A DNA stretch of 64,000 bases. Origin: Sarcocystis neurona. Taxonomy: Eukaryota > Apicomplexa > Conoidasida > Eucoccidiorida > Sarcocystidae. A program made the translations under genes and the position numbers. The notes beneath the pieces were generated by a model, which saw only the letters and a list, made by a program, of their open reading frames with translations, ran no database searches and was not told the DNA's origin. The stretch is from NCBI GenBank assembly GCA_000727475.1, contig KL647295.1, positions 1,574,843 through 1,638,842 on the forward strand, given 5' to 3'. Of this stretch, positions 37,430 through 49,736 are shown in pieces (within the stretch, counting starts at the first letter, position 1; each line of letters begins with the position of its first letter).

Positions 37430-37895
37430 CACGACCTCCGTGCCTTGCGCGTCCTCTCCGTCTCTCCCTATATACTGACGCTTCCTCTCTGTCTCCATAC
37501 ACACATATACACATATATGTGCACCTGTTTTCTGTCTTCATACATATATATATATACACGCACATGTCCGTGCTCTTTCTGTGCTTATATATCTGCCCGT
37601 CCTCTCTGCTCCTCACACATATATATATGTTGATGTCTGCCGGTCCCTGTCCTCTCCGTACATATCTGCGCGTCTCCGTATATATCTCTCTCTCTATACG
37701 TTTTCTCTGTTCTCTCTATATGCATCTGCATGCATGCCCGCCCTCTTTCTGTCCCCATATATCCGCGCCTCCTCTCTGTCTTCCTACATACATATGTGTG
37801 GCCACATTTCTGCTGTTCTTCTCGCATGTGTCTGCGCGTTCTCCTCCCATTCTCCCGAGTCTGTGCGTCCTCTCTATCTGTCTCCATTTCTCCCG
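37430..37895. repeat. Pyrimidine-rich minisatellite with TATA blocks
   Basis: Degenerate units of roughly 40-55 bp recur: a ctg.ccgtcctctctgtct-type core followed by catatata. Ten or so units can be recognised. The plus strand is almost free of A outside the TATA blocks, giving long open frames rich in Ser, Leu, Pro and Arg on both strands. Confidence 0.7.
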
Positions 37896-38720
37896 AAACA
37901 ACACGTCGTGTGGACTCCGTCTTGGTAGGTCCTCCCCCCTCTTGTGGACCTCCTCCTCTCAGTGTAGTAGGCCCCTCTCTATTTCATCTTCGAATATATA
38001 CGCACACGTGTGTGTAGTGGGCAGGAACACACGTCGTCCTCTCCGTTCACATGAGTTGAAGCGGCGTGATAACCACCTCCTGTGCGTGCTCGCAAATCGC
38101 TCGACTTCCTTCCTTCCTGCGTGCTGTGCGGTGTATGTACACCGGACAACTGGGGGCGCGCATCCGCGCGATGCGCTCGGTTCGTTTTCTCTGCAGCGGC
38201 ACTTCGCTTCTTCGTCTTCTCCGTCTGTCGGCTCTTCCCGCATGTCTTGGCTTCTTCGTCTCCTCCTTCGATTCGCTTTTCTGTCCGCAGGCGTCCCTTC
38301 TCCGGTGCGGCCCCCTCCGTCTTGCCTTCTTCTCTTCGCCGTCTCTCCCCTTGTTATGTTTCGTTTCTCGTCCTTTCTGGAAATTTCGCCACTTCTTCGG
38401 TCTCCCTCTCTGTCGTGCTTCCCTTCGCCTCTCCACGCCGCACGCCGTCTCCCTGTCTCTCTGCTGATCTGCTCGCTTTCCGTTTTTCGTCTCTCCCGCC
38501 CGCTGGCGTCTCTCTGCGCTCTCTGTGCCTGTCTGCCCCTCGACCCCGGCGTCTCTCTGGCACTCTCTGTTTTGGGTTTCTCCTCGTCCTTCTTGGCGTT
38601 CTTCGTGTGTCCTTCCTCTTCGCTTGCCTCTGGTTGCCTCCGCGCGTCTTCGTGGACTGCTCTTGTCTTCTTATGAGCTGCTGCTGCTCGCTTTCCCCTG
38701 CTGCTCCTGCGTGCTGCAGG
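37896..38720. other. T/C-rich leader upstream of the 38.7 kb gene
   Basis: The plus strand is strongly pyrimidine-rich and stays open in frame with the gene that follows (back to 38082). The translation is Ser/Phe/Leu/Arg-rich with no motif. It may be 5' untranslated sequence or intron; I placed the start codon at 38721, where composition changes to the Ala/Pro/Ser-rich coding type. Confidence 0.35.
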
Positions 38721-41700
38721 ATGTATTTCACAGACGCAACGGCTACAGCAGCAGACCCCCCAAGCGGCGCTTCCGCTTCGTCGTCTTCTGTCGCCTCTTT
38801 CCCGTGCAGTACTGCTGCTGCTGCTGATCAGTCCGTCGGTGACGATGTGTGCGCCAGCAGCAGCAGCGAACCTTTCTCCTCCTCCTCTTCGTCGTCTTCC
38901 TCCTTTTCCTTCTCGTCGGTCGCTGTAGCGCGGCTTCCCTGCGGCGCTGGCGGAGCAGCAGGAGCAGCAGCAGCAACGCCGCTGGGCAATCCTGAGTCGC
39001 ACCCACCGCCCAGCAACAACAACACGTGCTACTTACCCGTTTCTAGTACCGACCCTGTCACGCAGACTATCCCCATGCAACGGATGCAGCTGCCCCTTCC
39101 TCCTGCTGCTGCTTGCTTTGCTGCTGCTGATTCAACTTCTTCCCTTTCTGCTCCTGCTGCTCCCGATCCCGGTGCTACACCTTCTGCCCCTCTCGGTGCG
39201 CCTGCTGCTTCTGCTTCCCCTGCTGTTGTTTCTGGTGTCCCCTCTGTTCCTGCGGCTGCTGCTTCTCCCCTTGCGTTTGCCTCTACTTCTCTTTCCGCTT
39301 CTGCTGCTGCCACGGTTTCCCCTGCTGCTGCTGACCTGACTGACCCGTCTTCTGCTCCTGCTGCCGGTTCTGCTCTTCCTTCTGCGACCGCGGCTGCCCC
39401 CCTCTTCGGTAATCTCGCGGCTGCAGATCCGCTTGCTGGCTCTTTCCATACGACTTTTGCTTCTGAGGCAGCAGGCGCTCTAGTTGCTGCTTCTGCTGCA
39501 CCACCTTTGCCTCTTCCTGCTGCTTCTGCTTCACAGCTGCCTGCTTCTGCCACTTCTTCATCTCCTCCAGATCCTGCTGCTGCCACTGTTCTCCCATCTG
39601 TTGCGGTTTTATCACCTGCTGATCTCACGGCCGCAGCGGGTCCCCCGGCTGCTGCAGGCCCAATCCTTTTTGATCCTGCTGCAGCGGCATGCCCACCTGC
39701 TGCAGGTGCTTCTTCGCCTTCTCCTGCTGCCGCTCCTGCTTGCGTCCCGTCTCCTCCTCCTGCTGGTGCTACTGACCTTCCCCCATCTGTTGACGCAGCA
39801 CACCTGTCGGCTGCTGCATGTCGTCCCGCTGCTGCTGTTGCTGCTTCGTCGCCGTCGCTTCCCGCACGTGCTGCTGCGCTCGGGGTAGATTCGGCGGAAG
39901 GGGGCTTCTCTGCTGTCCAGTCTTCGCCCCTCGCGAGTTTCTTTGGGGAGTGGGGTGACCGCGACGACAAAGCAACAGCAACAGAGGGAGCCGGCCTGCT
40001 GCAAAGCCAGCAGCGCAGAGAGCAGCAGATGCAGGGGCCCCAGCACCAGCAGCAGGCGCGGGAGCACCGACAGGAGGGAGGAGATCGGGTAGCTCACGAC
40101 ATCCTCAAGGCTCTGCCTTTTGCTGTTTCTGACGTCTACACAGAACTTTCCTTACAGGTACGAATAGACAGCTGCTGCTGTCTGCGCCGGTGCTGCTGCT
40201 GCTCGCCGCGGTGCTGGGGGTGCTACTGCTGTGCAGATGGAGTTGCCCCGTCACTTGGCGCTGTTCGTCCCGCGACTTGCTTGCTGCTGCTTCATCTAAA
40301 GGGGTTGCTGCTCTTCTCTATTTTCGCCTTTGCAAGGGCTGCCTCTGTTCTGCTCTGGTGGCTGTGCGGCTGTTGCTTCGGTGAAGGGCGTTGCTGCGTC
40401 AGCGTCGCCCATGCGCCGCTGCTGCAGCCGTTGCTTCTCGCTCTCCGGCCAGCCAACACATACTGACTCTCTTCTTCGGCCGCAACAGACGTACGTCCAG
40501 GGCCCCAGCAGCAACAGGACTCGCAGCGACAAGAAACACAGGGGCCTCTGCATCAACTTGCCAACCAGCAGCAGCAGCAGAAACAGTCCAGCAGCAGCAG
40601 CAGCGGCGGTGACACACCGGGCAGTAGACCCACCGTACGCAGTAACACCAGTAGTAGGACTTGCATACGCAGCACTCCAAGCCGACAGTCTTGGCAGCCG
40701 CAGCACATGCAGCGGAACAGCGCTCCTGCGTCTCTGTCCCTCATGGAGATGCTCGTTGCTTTGCTGGTTGATATGCGCAGCAGCAGGAGAAAAGTCTTCA
40801 TGACTGCTACTGCAAGTGAACTGTTTGCGCTCTCCTGCTCACCCATGCATGTCCCTGCAGGGTTTACTTCTGCCCGCCGCCGCAGCAGGTGCAGCAACAG
40901 CCGGGCAACAGCGGGAGGCTGAGGAACGGCTGCATGCCGCTGCGCTGCTCTTCAGTGACTGCTGGCAACCATACGTGTGGGTCGACATGCTCTTTGTTCG
41001 TGAGAACAAACGTGCTGCAGGTGCGTAGTTGCGGCTCCTGCAGCGCGTGCAGACTCTTCCGTTGTTTGCGTGAGGCGGGTTGCTACGGTGTCCGCGTCGG
41101 TTGTGTGTAAGGAGTCTACGCATATGTAACCATGGATATATCTGCCTACGCATGCGCGTACATTGATAAACCGGTGTGACGCACAGGAGGAAAGCAGGTG
41201 TACGCTGTTGATTCCTGCGTCCGTCACTCTGAGGCTCGGCTGTCGCTGCACGCCCTCCTCTTCCGGCTGCTGCGTGCGTCCTGCGGCTACCTGCGTCGGG
41301 TGCTGCTGCTGCTGCTGCTCCTGCTCGGGGTCGCTGGGTAGTGGTGGCGATGCCTCTGCTGCTGTTGTGTCTGCTGCAGGAGAGGCGCTAGATATGCGCA
41401 GTGCTGCAAGCCGCAGCGAGCGCCTGACGGTTCGCCTGTACCGCAGACCCAGCCATATGCGGGGCCGAGCGTAAGCCAGAACTGCCTGCTTCTTTTTCTT
41501 TAAACTTCCTTCTGCAGCCAAATATACGCGCGGACGCGTCTGTGTGACCGCGTTTCCATATATCTGCTCACTAATGCGTCCTTGTCGTACAAGTGTACAT
41601 ATGTATATATGTGTGTATATATATGTGCATGTATTACTGCACGTATATGGAGACACAGATACAACCAGTGCTCGTGTCCATATACATATATACACATACA

Positions 41701-43716
41701 GGAGTATCGATTTATATGCATGTACTGCTTCCCACTTATGTATATATATGTCTGCTCTGTGTATACGTGTGTGTGTGTGTCTGTGTGTCAGACATGTATT
41801 TATATATATATATATATACGCACGCGAAGAAGGATACTAATAGACGAATCCACGTGTACACGTGTCTGTGAATTTGTATACATACCTGTCTATCTATCTA
41901 TCTATCTATATATATATATATATGTATAGGGAACACCCACGTATATACGAATCACTATAAAGAGAAACATATATATATATATATATATATGTACATACAC
42001 GTGCGTTACTACACAGAGAAACATATATATATGTATATATACATGTGTACGGGTATCACTATACAGAGAAACATATATGTATACATATATATGTATATAT
42101 ATGTATATGCGTGTTTGGACATTTATTGGTGTAGACTGTAGAGACACTACGAGGATCTACAAACGCATATATAAATATATTGACCTGTGTGTTGACGCGC
42201 ATGCACATCCACACAGGCCCGTCTGTCCCTATACATACACGAGTCTGTAGACGTAAACACACGCCTCCGTACATACGTATATATATGTATATGTACTCCT
42301 GTGTAGAAACTGCTGCCGTGGAACGTCTACGCAGAGGGTGAGATACAAAATATCGGGGAGAGCGTGTAAGATGCTGCTCGAGTAGCCGTCAAGAGCTCGA
42401 GGACGGAGTCCCCCTTGCTGTTCCTCTGTGCACGTGTCGGAGGCCCCGGGGCGACTCCGTTTTTCGAAGGAAGTCACTTGTGCATGCCTGCTGTCCATTT
42501 CTATCCCTGTGTGTCTGTCGCCGTCCCCGTATTCGTTTCTCTTCCTCTTCTTCTTCCGCAGCTTCCTCGTGTCTCCTTGCTGTCACTCGTCTTCTCTCTT
42601 TGAAAGTTCCTGCTGTTAGTTCGTCCTCCCTCTGTATTCGTGGAAGTGTGTTGCCGATGTAAATCAGGCGAAACCGGCAGGGTTCCTCTTCGCCTCTCCT
42701 CTGCGAATCCGCCGCGAGGACAAGACGCGTGCAGTCCGCCACCTTCTGCCACGTACTCTTGCATGCACTGTTCTATTTGCTTCGATCGGGGACGGGTTTT
42801 TCTGCCTTTCCGCCACCGACACACGTGTGCATGTACGTCTGTTTACGCCTCTAAGCAGACCCAGTTTACAACATGCAGACAAATGCTGATCAAAATATAT
42901 CCACGTGTGCGTGTGTATGTATACATATATGTATGTATATCCACGTGTGCATGTGTATGTACACATATACATATATACATATATATGTATATATATGTGT
43001 ATGTATAAACTAATAAGAGTGGATGCACGCATACGTGGTTGACTGTATGCGGACCTGTGTGTATATGTGTTTAGACATGTATACATCTGTATACTTACGT
43101 GTATATATATGTGTATGATTAGTGCAGGTGCATATATTAAATATGTATTTGTGGCTGTTTATATAGGGCAGTGAGACAACGAGATGAGAGCAGCTTGGTG
43201 AAAGAAGCAGCCCTCAGAAGAGTTTGCAATGCAGCGCGGGTCACGGAAGTAGTCGCGGATGAACAGGTTATTCCCCTTCTTCTCTCTATGGGATTCAGGC
43301 AAGTCCATACTCTTACACATATATATGTATATGAATACCTATGCGTGTCAATGTGTGAGCACATATGTATGTATACATACACATACGCATATGAACAAGT
43401 TTTTTCTCTTCTTATCTCTCTGGGAGACAGGCAAGTTCCTTTCCATATACATATACATAGCCACTCGTGGTGTATGCGTACCGGTATACGCGTATATGCA
43501 TCTATGTACACATTCATTTATATATATATTTACACATATATGCACTACCTGTTTGTGTGAATGCGTATGTACGGCCACCGCCTTGCCCATCGATCTTGCA
43601 CACCTGTATACATATGTATACACATATATGTTTACATGTATGTAAAATTGATATATGTGTCTTCCTATGTACGTACGCATCTGTGCACATGCATGCCACA
43701 TGCACCTTCATACATT

Positions 43717-43753
<37 letters not shown>

Positions 43754-46700
43754 GTGTGTAGACCGTTCTCTCTCTCTGTATATGTGTATTTATATAGATC
43801 GTTCTTTCTATATATACATATATATATATTTGTAGAGATCGTTCTGTCTCTCCGTCTCCGTCTCTCTGTCTATATATATATATATATGTATTTGTGTAGA
43901 TCGTTATCTCCCTGTATATGTGTACTTATGTACATCGTTCTCTCACTATATATACATACATATGTATATTTATTTGTAGAGGTCGTTCTCTCTCTCTGTC
44001 TCTGTCTCCCCGTCTTTGTCTCTCTGTATATATTTGTGTAGATCGCCCTGTCTGTCTGTGTCTCTCTCTCTATATTTCTGTAGATCGGTTTTCCCTTTCC
44101 CACTGTTTCTCTCCGTCCCCGTTTATATACTTCTGTAGATTTGTTCTCTCTCGCAGTCTTTCTTTTGCTGTCGCTTTCTCTCTCTCAATAAATACTACAT
44201 GTACTGGCGTAGATTGTTGCTTTGGTCTTTCTCTCCCCGTCTCTGCGTGTGTGTACGACGCTACTGCGGGGGCGGTTTCTTCTCGCCTGGTGCAGGAAGG
44301 TGTCGGAGGTCCACGTGCACGCAAGGATCTACTTCTCCAAATTTGCGACGCATGCGGCGACGATGCTGCTCGTGCAAAAATTCTTCGTGGTATGTCCTTC
44401 CTTCGTTTCACACGCTGCGCTGGTCGTTCTTAAACCCTCTTCTTCGGTGTCCCACCATCTGTTCGCACACGTGTATATATACAGGGCGAGAAAAAGAAAG
44501 ACGGAGGGGCCGTGAGACAGAGAGAGAAGAAGAGACGGAGACAGCGACTGTATGTAAAGGTTGATCCACGCGGGCTGGTGTGCTTCACAAAAACTCCACA
44601 TATATATACAGGCCATCGTGCGATGCTACGACGACACTGCACACATGTGCCACTTCTCCTGTCGTACACACTGGGACAGCAGCCACGTATACAAACGATA
44701 TACAGGCCACATATACGTATACATATGTACATATATATATCTACATGTACGTAGAGGCATGCATATATACAGGCGATATATCTATATGTGCGTATATATA
44801 TATGTGTGTATATATATATCTACATACATAGGTACACACGTGTACACACGCTATAAATATTTATATATGTATGTGCTTACGTATACCCGGTGTGAATAGG
44901 TATCAACGTACTTGTACATTTCTGCCGCGCTTTTGTGTAGATGTATGGGAATTCCATTTGTTAAACTAAATGACCCGGTTTGCTGCTGTCGCGACGCGCG
45001 CATGGAGACTTGTTTGTATATGAATCTACGCTTGCACACCCCCGCAGGTATCTCTCTTTTCTCTCCTTTTCAACGCGCGCCCATCCCCCACGTAACGATG
45101 ATCTCCTATAGAGCAGCACTTGGATTTTTCCCCGCGTTTGATATCCGTACTGCAAAAGGGAGACGCGTGTATGTGTATCTCCTGCGTGCAGAGCGGTATA
45201 CTCACATGTGTAAGCGCTCCCATAATCTTGTGGACTTTACTACCGAAAGTGTCGCTTTGCCATCTTCCCGCCTATTTATATATACGTACAAATGTGTATG
45301 TATAGATAGAGAGAAAGCCAGATATATACACATACGTACGGAGAGAGAGAAAGAGACAGTAGCCTCGTGCAAAGGTGTATATTAATTCACAGAGACATAA
45401 AACAAACACGTAAAATGCGGGTGTACGCCGGTGTAGACGGCGCGTAGTGAGCCGCAGTCCGGTTTTGGCCGTGGCCGAATGCCTGCACGCATGTGTTGTC
45501 CACGAAGATGACTGGGCAGGAGCTCCTGGGCCGTCGGGTTTTGCAGATCGCTGCAGCCCCGCGCCGAGTGTTCTGCGTGGCCCTCGCTTGCAGGACAGCA
45601 GCCTGACGACTCCCGTGACGCTTTGCCAAGGAAGCCAGAGCAACATCAGCAGTAACCCGTCGTGGGGTGGCATCGGCAGCAGAAGCCAGTGGAAGGGCAG
45701 CGGCGGTTTCTCTACCAGCAGCAGCTACCCCAGTCCTCCGCTGGTGGTGGCCAAGACTCGCTGTGCTGCTGCTGGCGGCGCTGCCGTGCGTGCAGCTGAC
45801 TGCGTTCTCGCAGCCTACGCAGGCAACTATCTTCCGTAAGCCGGTCTTCTGCGGTGCAGAGGTGCCACTCCCGTGGCCGCGCTCCACTCCGCGTGTGAAC
45901 GGCCACCGGCTCTCCCCTGGGTGATTGCATGTATGCACGTCGTTGAACTAGTAGGTGCGAGGAAGGGCGAAGATGCTTTTATCTTCTGCGTTGCGATGGA
46001 GCGGAAAAGGCAGACAGGGCGGTGTCTTCTCCCTTTCGAGGAAGATAGGAAAACGCGTCCGGAGGTTCGCTAGCTCACACACACCCGCACAGACCAGCAG
46101 AAAGCCTGCATGCCCTGTCCTCCACTCGCGTGGTGTTGGCTGCATGCGTGCGCGCTCGTCTGCTGCGTGCGGAGTGATCGCACGCTGTCGAATTAGTCCC
46201 TGGCGTTCAAATGCCTGCGTGGAGAGTCAGTGTGCAAAACAGTAGTATTAGTACGTGGGGGAGGAGTAGTAGTCGTGGGGGAGGAGTAGCAGTAGTAGGG
46301 CAGGCAGGAAGAATAGTAGGGGAGGTCGCTGACTGCGATCTTGTTGCATACGAGAAAAGCAGCTACGTGCGTGAACGTTGGGTAGAGGCATGCGTTGCAA
46401 TGAGTGTAACTCGCGTAAACAGGAGACGGTGTGTGCCTGCACTGGCCACCCGATAGCCCCTGCACAGGAGCTGTGTACAGGCCGACTGGCTGGTGCATGC
46501 ACTGAGGGAGGCGCTCGCAAGGCGCTTACGCGGGGGTGCGCAAGCAGGGTAGCTGTTCGCATGCAGACGAGAATGAAGTGCAGGCATGCAGTCTGCGTAG
46601 CGTCTGGTGGACAGGTGATGAGTCCACGGGCTGTGCGTGCCCGTACGGAGTACTTGTGGCCACGCACGCAGAGCGACTTGTTCTGCGGCCACTGCGGAAG

Positions 46701-46946
46701 AGTTTGGCTAGCGACGTCCGTGCGCTTCCAGTACAAGCGCACGTGCCTGCAGACGGGGCGATGCGGACGCGCGGGTGAGACGGCTGCAGAGGCGTTCGAC
46801 GGGGACATGCAGGGCAGCCGTGTGCATGCTTGTGGTCTGTGTTCAGGCTTGTAAAACTGCGGAAGGTCGAGGACACGGCGCTCGCCGAAGCTGAACGCGA
46901 GCTCTTGGAGACGCGCAGACGGCGTGTCGTCCCGCGGCCGTTGTGA
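38721..46946 (+). CDS. Uncharacterised multi-exon protein
   Basis: Exons: 38721-40157, 40489-40653, 40861-41020, 41380-41470, 43167-43298, 44296-44389, (44485-44553 optional), 45594-45835, 46847-46946. Every junction is phase-consistent, giving 806 residues (829 with the optional exon). The intron after 43298 has a GC donor (AG|GCAAGT). Exon 1 (479 aa) is Ala/Pro/Ser-rich, starting MYFTDATATAADPP and ending AHDILKALPFAVSDVY. The middle exons are ordered and helical: EAEERLHAAALLFSDCWQPY, EALDMRSAASRSERLTVR, KEAALRRVCNAARVTEVV, EQVIPLLLSMGFR, HARIYFSKFATHAATMLL. The C-terminus is a charged helix, VEDTALAEAERELLETRRRR. No family is recognised. The splice between exons 2 and 3 is the weakest: a competing frame through 40654-40860 is also coding-like. 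Acceptor 40453 is an alternative start for exon 2. Confidence 0.5.
41595..42290. repeat. TA/TACA/CTAT simple-sequence block
   Basis: Dense tatata, catata and acac tracts, including a (CTAT)n run at 41889-41912 and three dispersed ..ctatacagagaaacatatat-type segments near 41955, 42013 and 42058. It forms most of the intron between the 41470 and 43167 splice sites. Confidence 0.75.
43393..43440 (+). repeat. Intronic copy of an exon end with its GC donor
   Basis: The segment atgaacaagttttttctc...gacaggcaagtt resembles the end of the exon at 43259-43304 (atgaacaggttattcccc...ttcaggcaagtc), starting 134 bp downstream. The copy reads EQVFSLLISLGDR where the exon reads EQVIPLLLSMGFR, and both end in AG|GCAAGT. 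It may be a decayed or an alternative exon. Confidence 0.6.
43715..44180. repeat. TAGATCGTTCTCTCTC minisatellite
   Basis: A degenerate unit of 45-60 bp made of tgtagatcgttctctctctgtc followed by tatatata occurs about nine times, with the phrase taga(t/c)cgttct recognisable in most. It fills the intron before the 44296 exon of the uncharacterised gene. Confidence 0.75.
44700..44880. repeat. TATA/TACA simple-sequence tract
   Basis: Alternating tatata, tacata and tgtg units within an intron of the uncharacterised plus-strand gene. Confidence 0.75.
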
Positions 46947-49736
46947 GAGTATTGGCTGCGCGGGGGTGCTGTCGTAGCTGTCGGATTATCTGATTGCTTC
47001 ATTTGCAGAAGCCGTCGTCTTGCTCAATTCTCGACCTCTCTGTAGAATTTACTGGCTTCAGGCTCCTCGCCTGTGCCACACCTTTCTGTGTGTTCATTTG
47101 TGGACACGTACGTTGGACTGAGAGGAGAAGGGCATGCAGACAGGCTGTCAACAGCGACCCACCTTCTCGCCCTCTGTGCTCGCACTTGTTGTGTTATAGA
47201 CGTGTTTGCAGATGCAGGTGGGTGTTCCTGGGTGCGTGTAATCATGTTTGTACATTCCTCTCGCTCCACAGGTTATCCCTCACACACTCATGGATCCGTG
47301 GCCATGTATTTCGAGCTAGACAGAGAAGCAAAAGTAGGCGTAGTGAAGCGAGTGGGGACGGTTCAGTCCCTTCTAGTGTGCGACTCCCACAAGCTATTCA
47401 TCCATCAAAATTTATTGTTCGTCTTTTCCCACCGGAATGAATACGTCAGTAAAGGCGGTCGTCGGGAACCGCGAAGCCCCCACGGGGGAGCCGTACAACG
47501 GTGTGACAGCTCTTGCATGGATCGGTGTGCTTACCAAGAAACATTGAGTCCACAGCCGCTGCCAATAAACGGGACGCGTGCACCACGCCTTTGCTGCGCA
47601 GGACGTGTACCCGCTCTTGTCGCGTTACGTGCAACTTGAGTTTCACTCACAAAACGCTTCTATTCATGCCCCAGCGCATCGGTCACGCGTACGGGCATGC
47701 ACGCACACCCGAGTACAGAATGACGTCTACGCGTGCGCAACTGCTAAAGGGGCGCCCCCACGCACACCTTCGCTGGAGAGGTGTGACGCAGACGTGCACA
47801 CGCACGCTGCACTGGCTGCTTGCATCGCGGATGGGCGCCTAAGACAGACACACGCACACCGTGATGCGTGCCCGCCAAGAAGAGGCATGCGTGAATGCGC
47901 AGGGCATTCAGCCACATCCGGCGGAGGCGCGTCGATGCGGTGGCACCACTCGTCCTCCCAAGGGACGTGCGAGCGCCTACACACCAGAGACACTTGTATA
48001 GACGCGGCGCGCAACGAGCGTCCAGTGTATACAATTAACGAGGAGGCGCGCGGGCATGCACGCACAGGAGAACACGAAAAAAAGTGGGGCCGTGCCGGCA
48101 CAAAAATTCTTGCCTTTCGGCGGAGCTCGTGGTCTCCGCGCGTGGGACGGTGTATTCTCTGCCGAATTTCCACTTCCAGACGACGCTAGCGACGTTTCTT
48201 CGCTGTGCGTGCTGAGCAATTCACGATCCGAACTGTAGACGCTGGGCCGATGTGCAACGCATGCGTATAGGCACACGTAGCTTCAAAAATTCAGACGTAT
48301 ATTTGAAACTGTTACCTACGAAAGTACCGTGCTGTGTATTCCTTATTCGCACGCACGAGGTGTGCCCCTGCGCAGCTGCGACTAAATGCCGCCGGGAGCA
48401 CCGGACGCGTTACACCGTGCTGCCGGCAAACAGAGAGAGCCAGGAAGTTGCCGTCTGACACTGACTCTGATACAGAAAAAGCCAGAGGGCCCCCAGAGAT
48501 GCAGAGGTGACATGAACGTCCGGCGTGACTTCTTTTAAATCCAAGCGATAACTGCAAAACGGTAGATTTCCTGCGCCTCAGCCATCGTTCTTTCTACCTT
48601 CACACTGCTGCTGCTGTGGACGTCTTACGCGTCGCCTGAGCAGTGCTGCTGTTGCTGTAGCTGGCCTGCTGCTGCCACATCGGCCTTGCTGCTGTTGTGG
48701 TAGAGCTGGTGTGGCTGTTCGCGCAAGCCTGCTTTGTGGCGGTTGTCAGAGCGTGCCGCAGCTTTCACAGCGTTTTTGCTACGCTGCGTCTGCTGCCACT
48801 TGGGGAGACTGTCACTGCTGCTGCTGCTGCTGAACCCCTGTGCTGGTGCGGGTGGAATGTTGACGGACGCTGCTGGCGATTCTTCCAGCTGCCGTGCTTT
48901 TGTTTCGAGATCCTGCTGCAGTTACCCGGCTGCTGCTGTCGCTACCTACACTCGGTAGCGCCCGCCCCAGTGGTGCGGCCACTCCAGAGCTGATGTTGGT
49001 GCTGCTACCCCTACGCCGCGCGGCGGGCTGCAGCCGGTGCGTGCTCCTCTGCATACAGTGCCAATTACTATGCTCCTTCGTGCTGTTGGTGCTGCGAGAC
49101 ACCGGCAATATTAGACGCCTGACTGGTGAAAGCAGCTGCCCGCTCGCACCACTAAGGAGTGACACGGCAGCGCACATCTGGCCATCTCTCCTGTCTGCCG
49201 CTGCGCTACATATGCTTGCGGGTGGTGCCGCGGAGGGCAGAGGCTGCTGCTACGGCTTTGGTCAATGCACACATACGAGCCCGCTTCGACGCTTGGAGCG
49301 TACAATCTGCTGCTGTTCCAGCTGTCGAGCGTTACTGTTGATGGCCCCGATTCCGACAACAAAGAGTTTCTTCGATCCGCAAGCTGCGGCGAAGCCTTCT
49401 TTGCTCTAGCTTGCGTGTGCTGTTGTACACCCGCTGCCCGTGCTGTCTCGCAGCTGTGGACGCATGCTGCCGTTGCTCTAAGTTCCATTTACACTCTTGT
49501 TTCGGTAGTGCTGCGGTTGACGCGGCTCTGGTGTTGCGAGCTTGCAGCTGCTGCTTGCTGCTGGTGTTGTGGCTGCTGCTATACCTGCGAGTGCTGCCGC
49601 TGTGGCAACTGCTATATCTGTCACTGTCCCGGCTCGTGTTGCTTTTCTTCTCGTTGCCGAACACGCAGATGGTGAGGTTGGTGCTGCGGCTGCTGTAGCA
49701 GCTGCTCCTGCTGTTGTTGCTGCTGGCGCTGTGATT
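46947..49736. other. Interval between two convergent genes, no convincing gene
   Basis: The plus-strand gene ends at 46946 and DXS ends at 49737 on the minus strand, so both 3' regions lie here. A plus-strand open frame ending at TAG 48236-48238 contains KFLPFGGARGLRAWDGVF followed by an acidic stretch and looks partly coding, but it has no clear start or splice partner. The segment 48600-49735 is CTG-rich on the plus strand, giving Cys/Leu/Ala-rich open frames with no motif. Confidence 0.4.
48056..48238 (+). CDS. Possible small ORF or terminal exon, unknown
   Basis: Open for 60 codons, with QKFLPFGGARGLRAWDGVF and EFPLPDDASDVSSLCVLSN, ending at TAG. Composition is coding-like and non-repetitive. 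No domain is recognised. Confidence 0.25.
   Translation: MHAQENTKKSGAVPAQKFLPFGGARGLRAWDGVFSAEFPLPDDASDVSSLCVLSNSRSEL

Noticed and set aside
36517..38676. Long open frame of over 700 codons crossing the N run, plus similar ones on both strands
   Set aside because: The middle is undetermined bases; the flanks are CTG-rich and T/C-rich simple sequence without motifs.
41595..44180. Tyr/Ile/Cys-rich open frames resembling membrane peptides
   Set aside because: They translate TATA/TACA and CTCT microsatellites; the same pattern appears at every such tract in the window.
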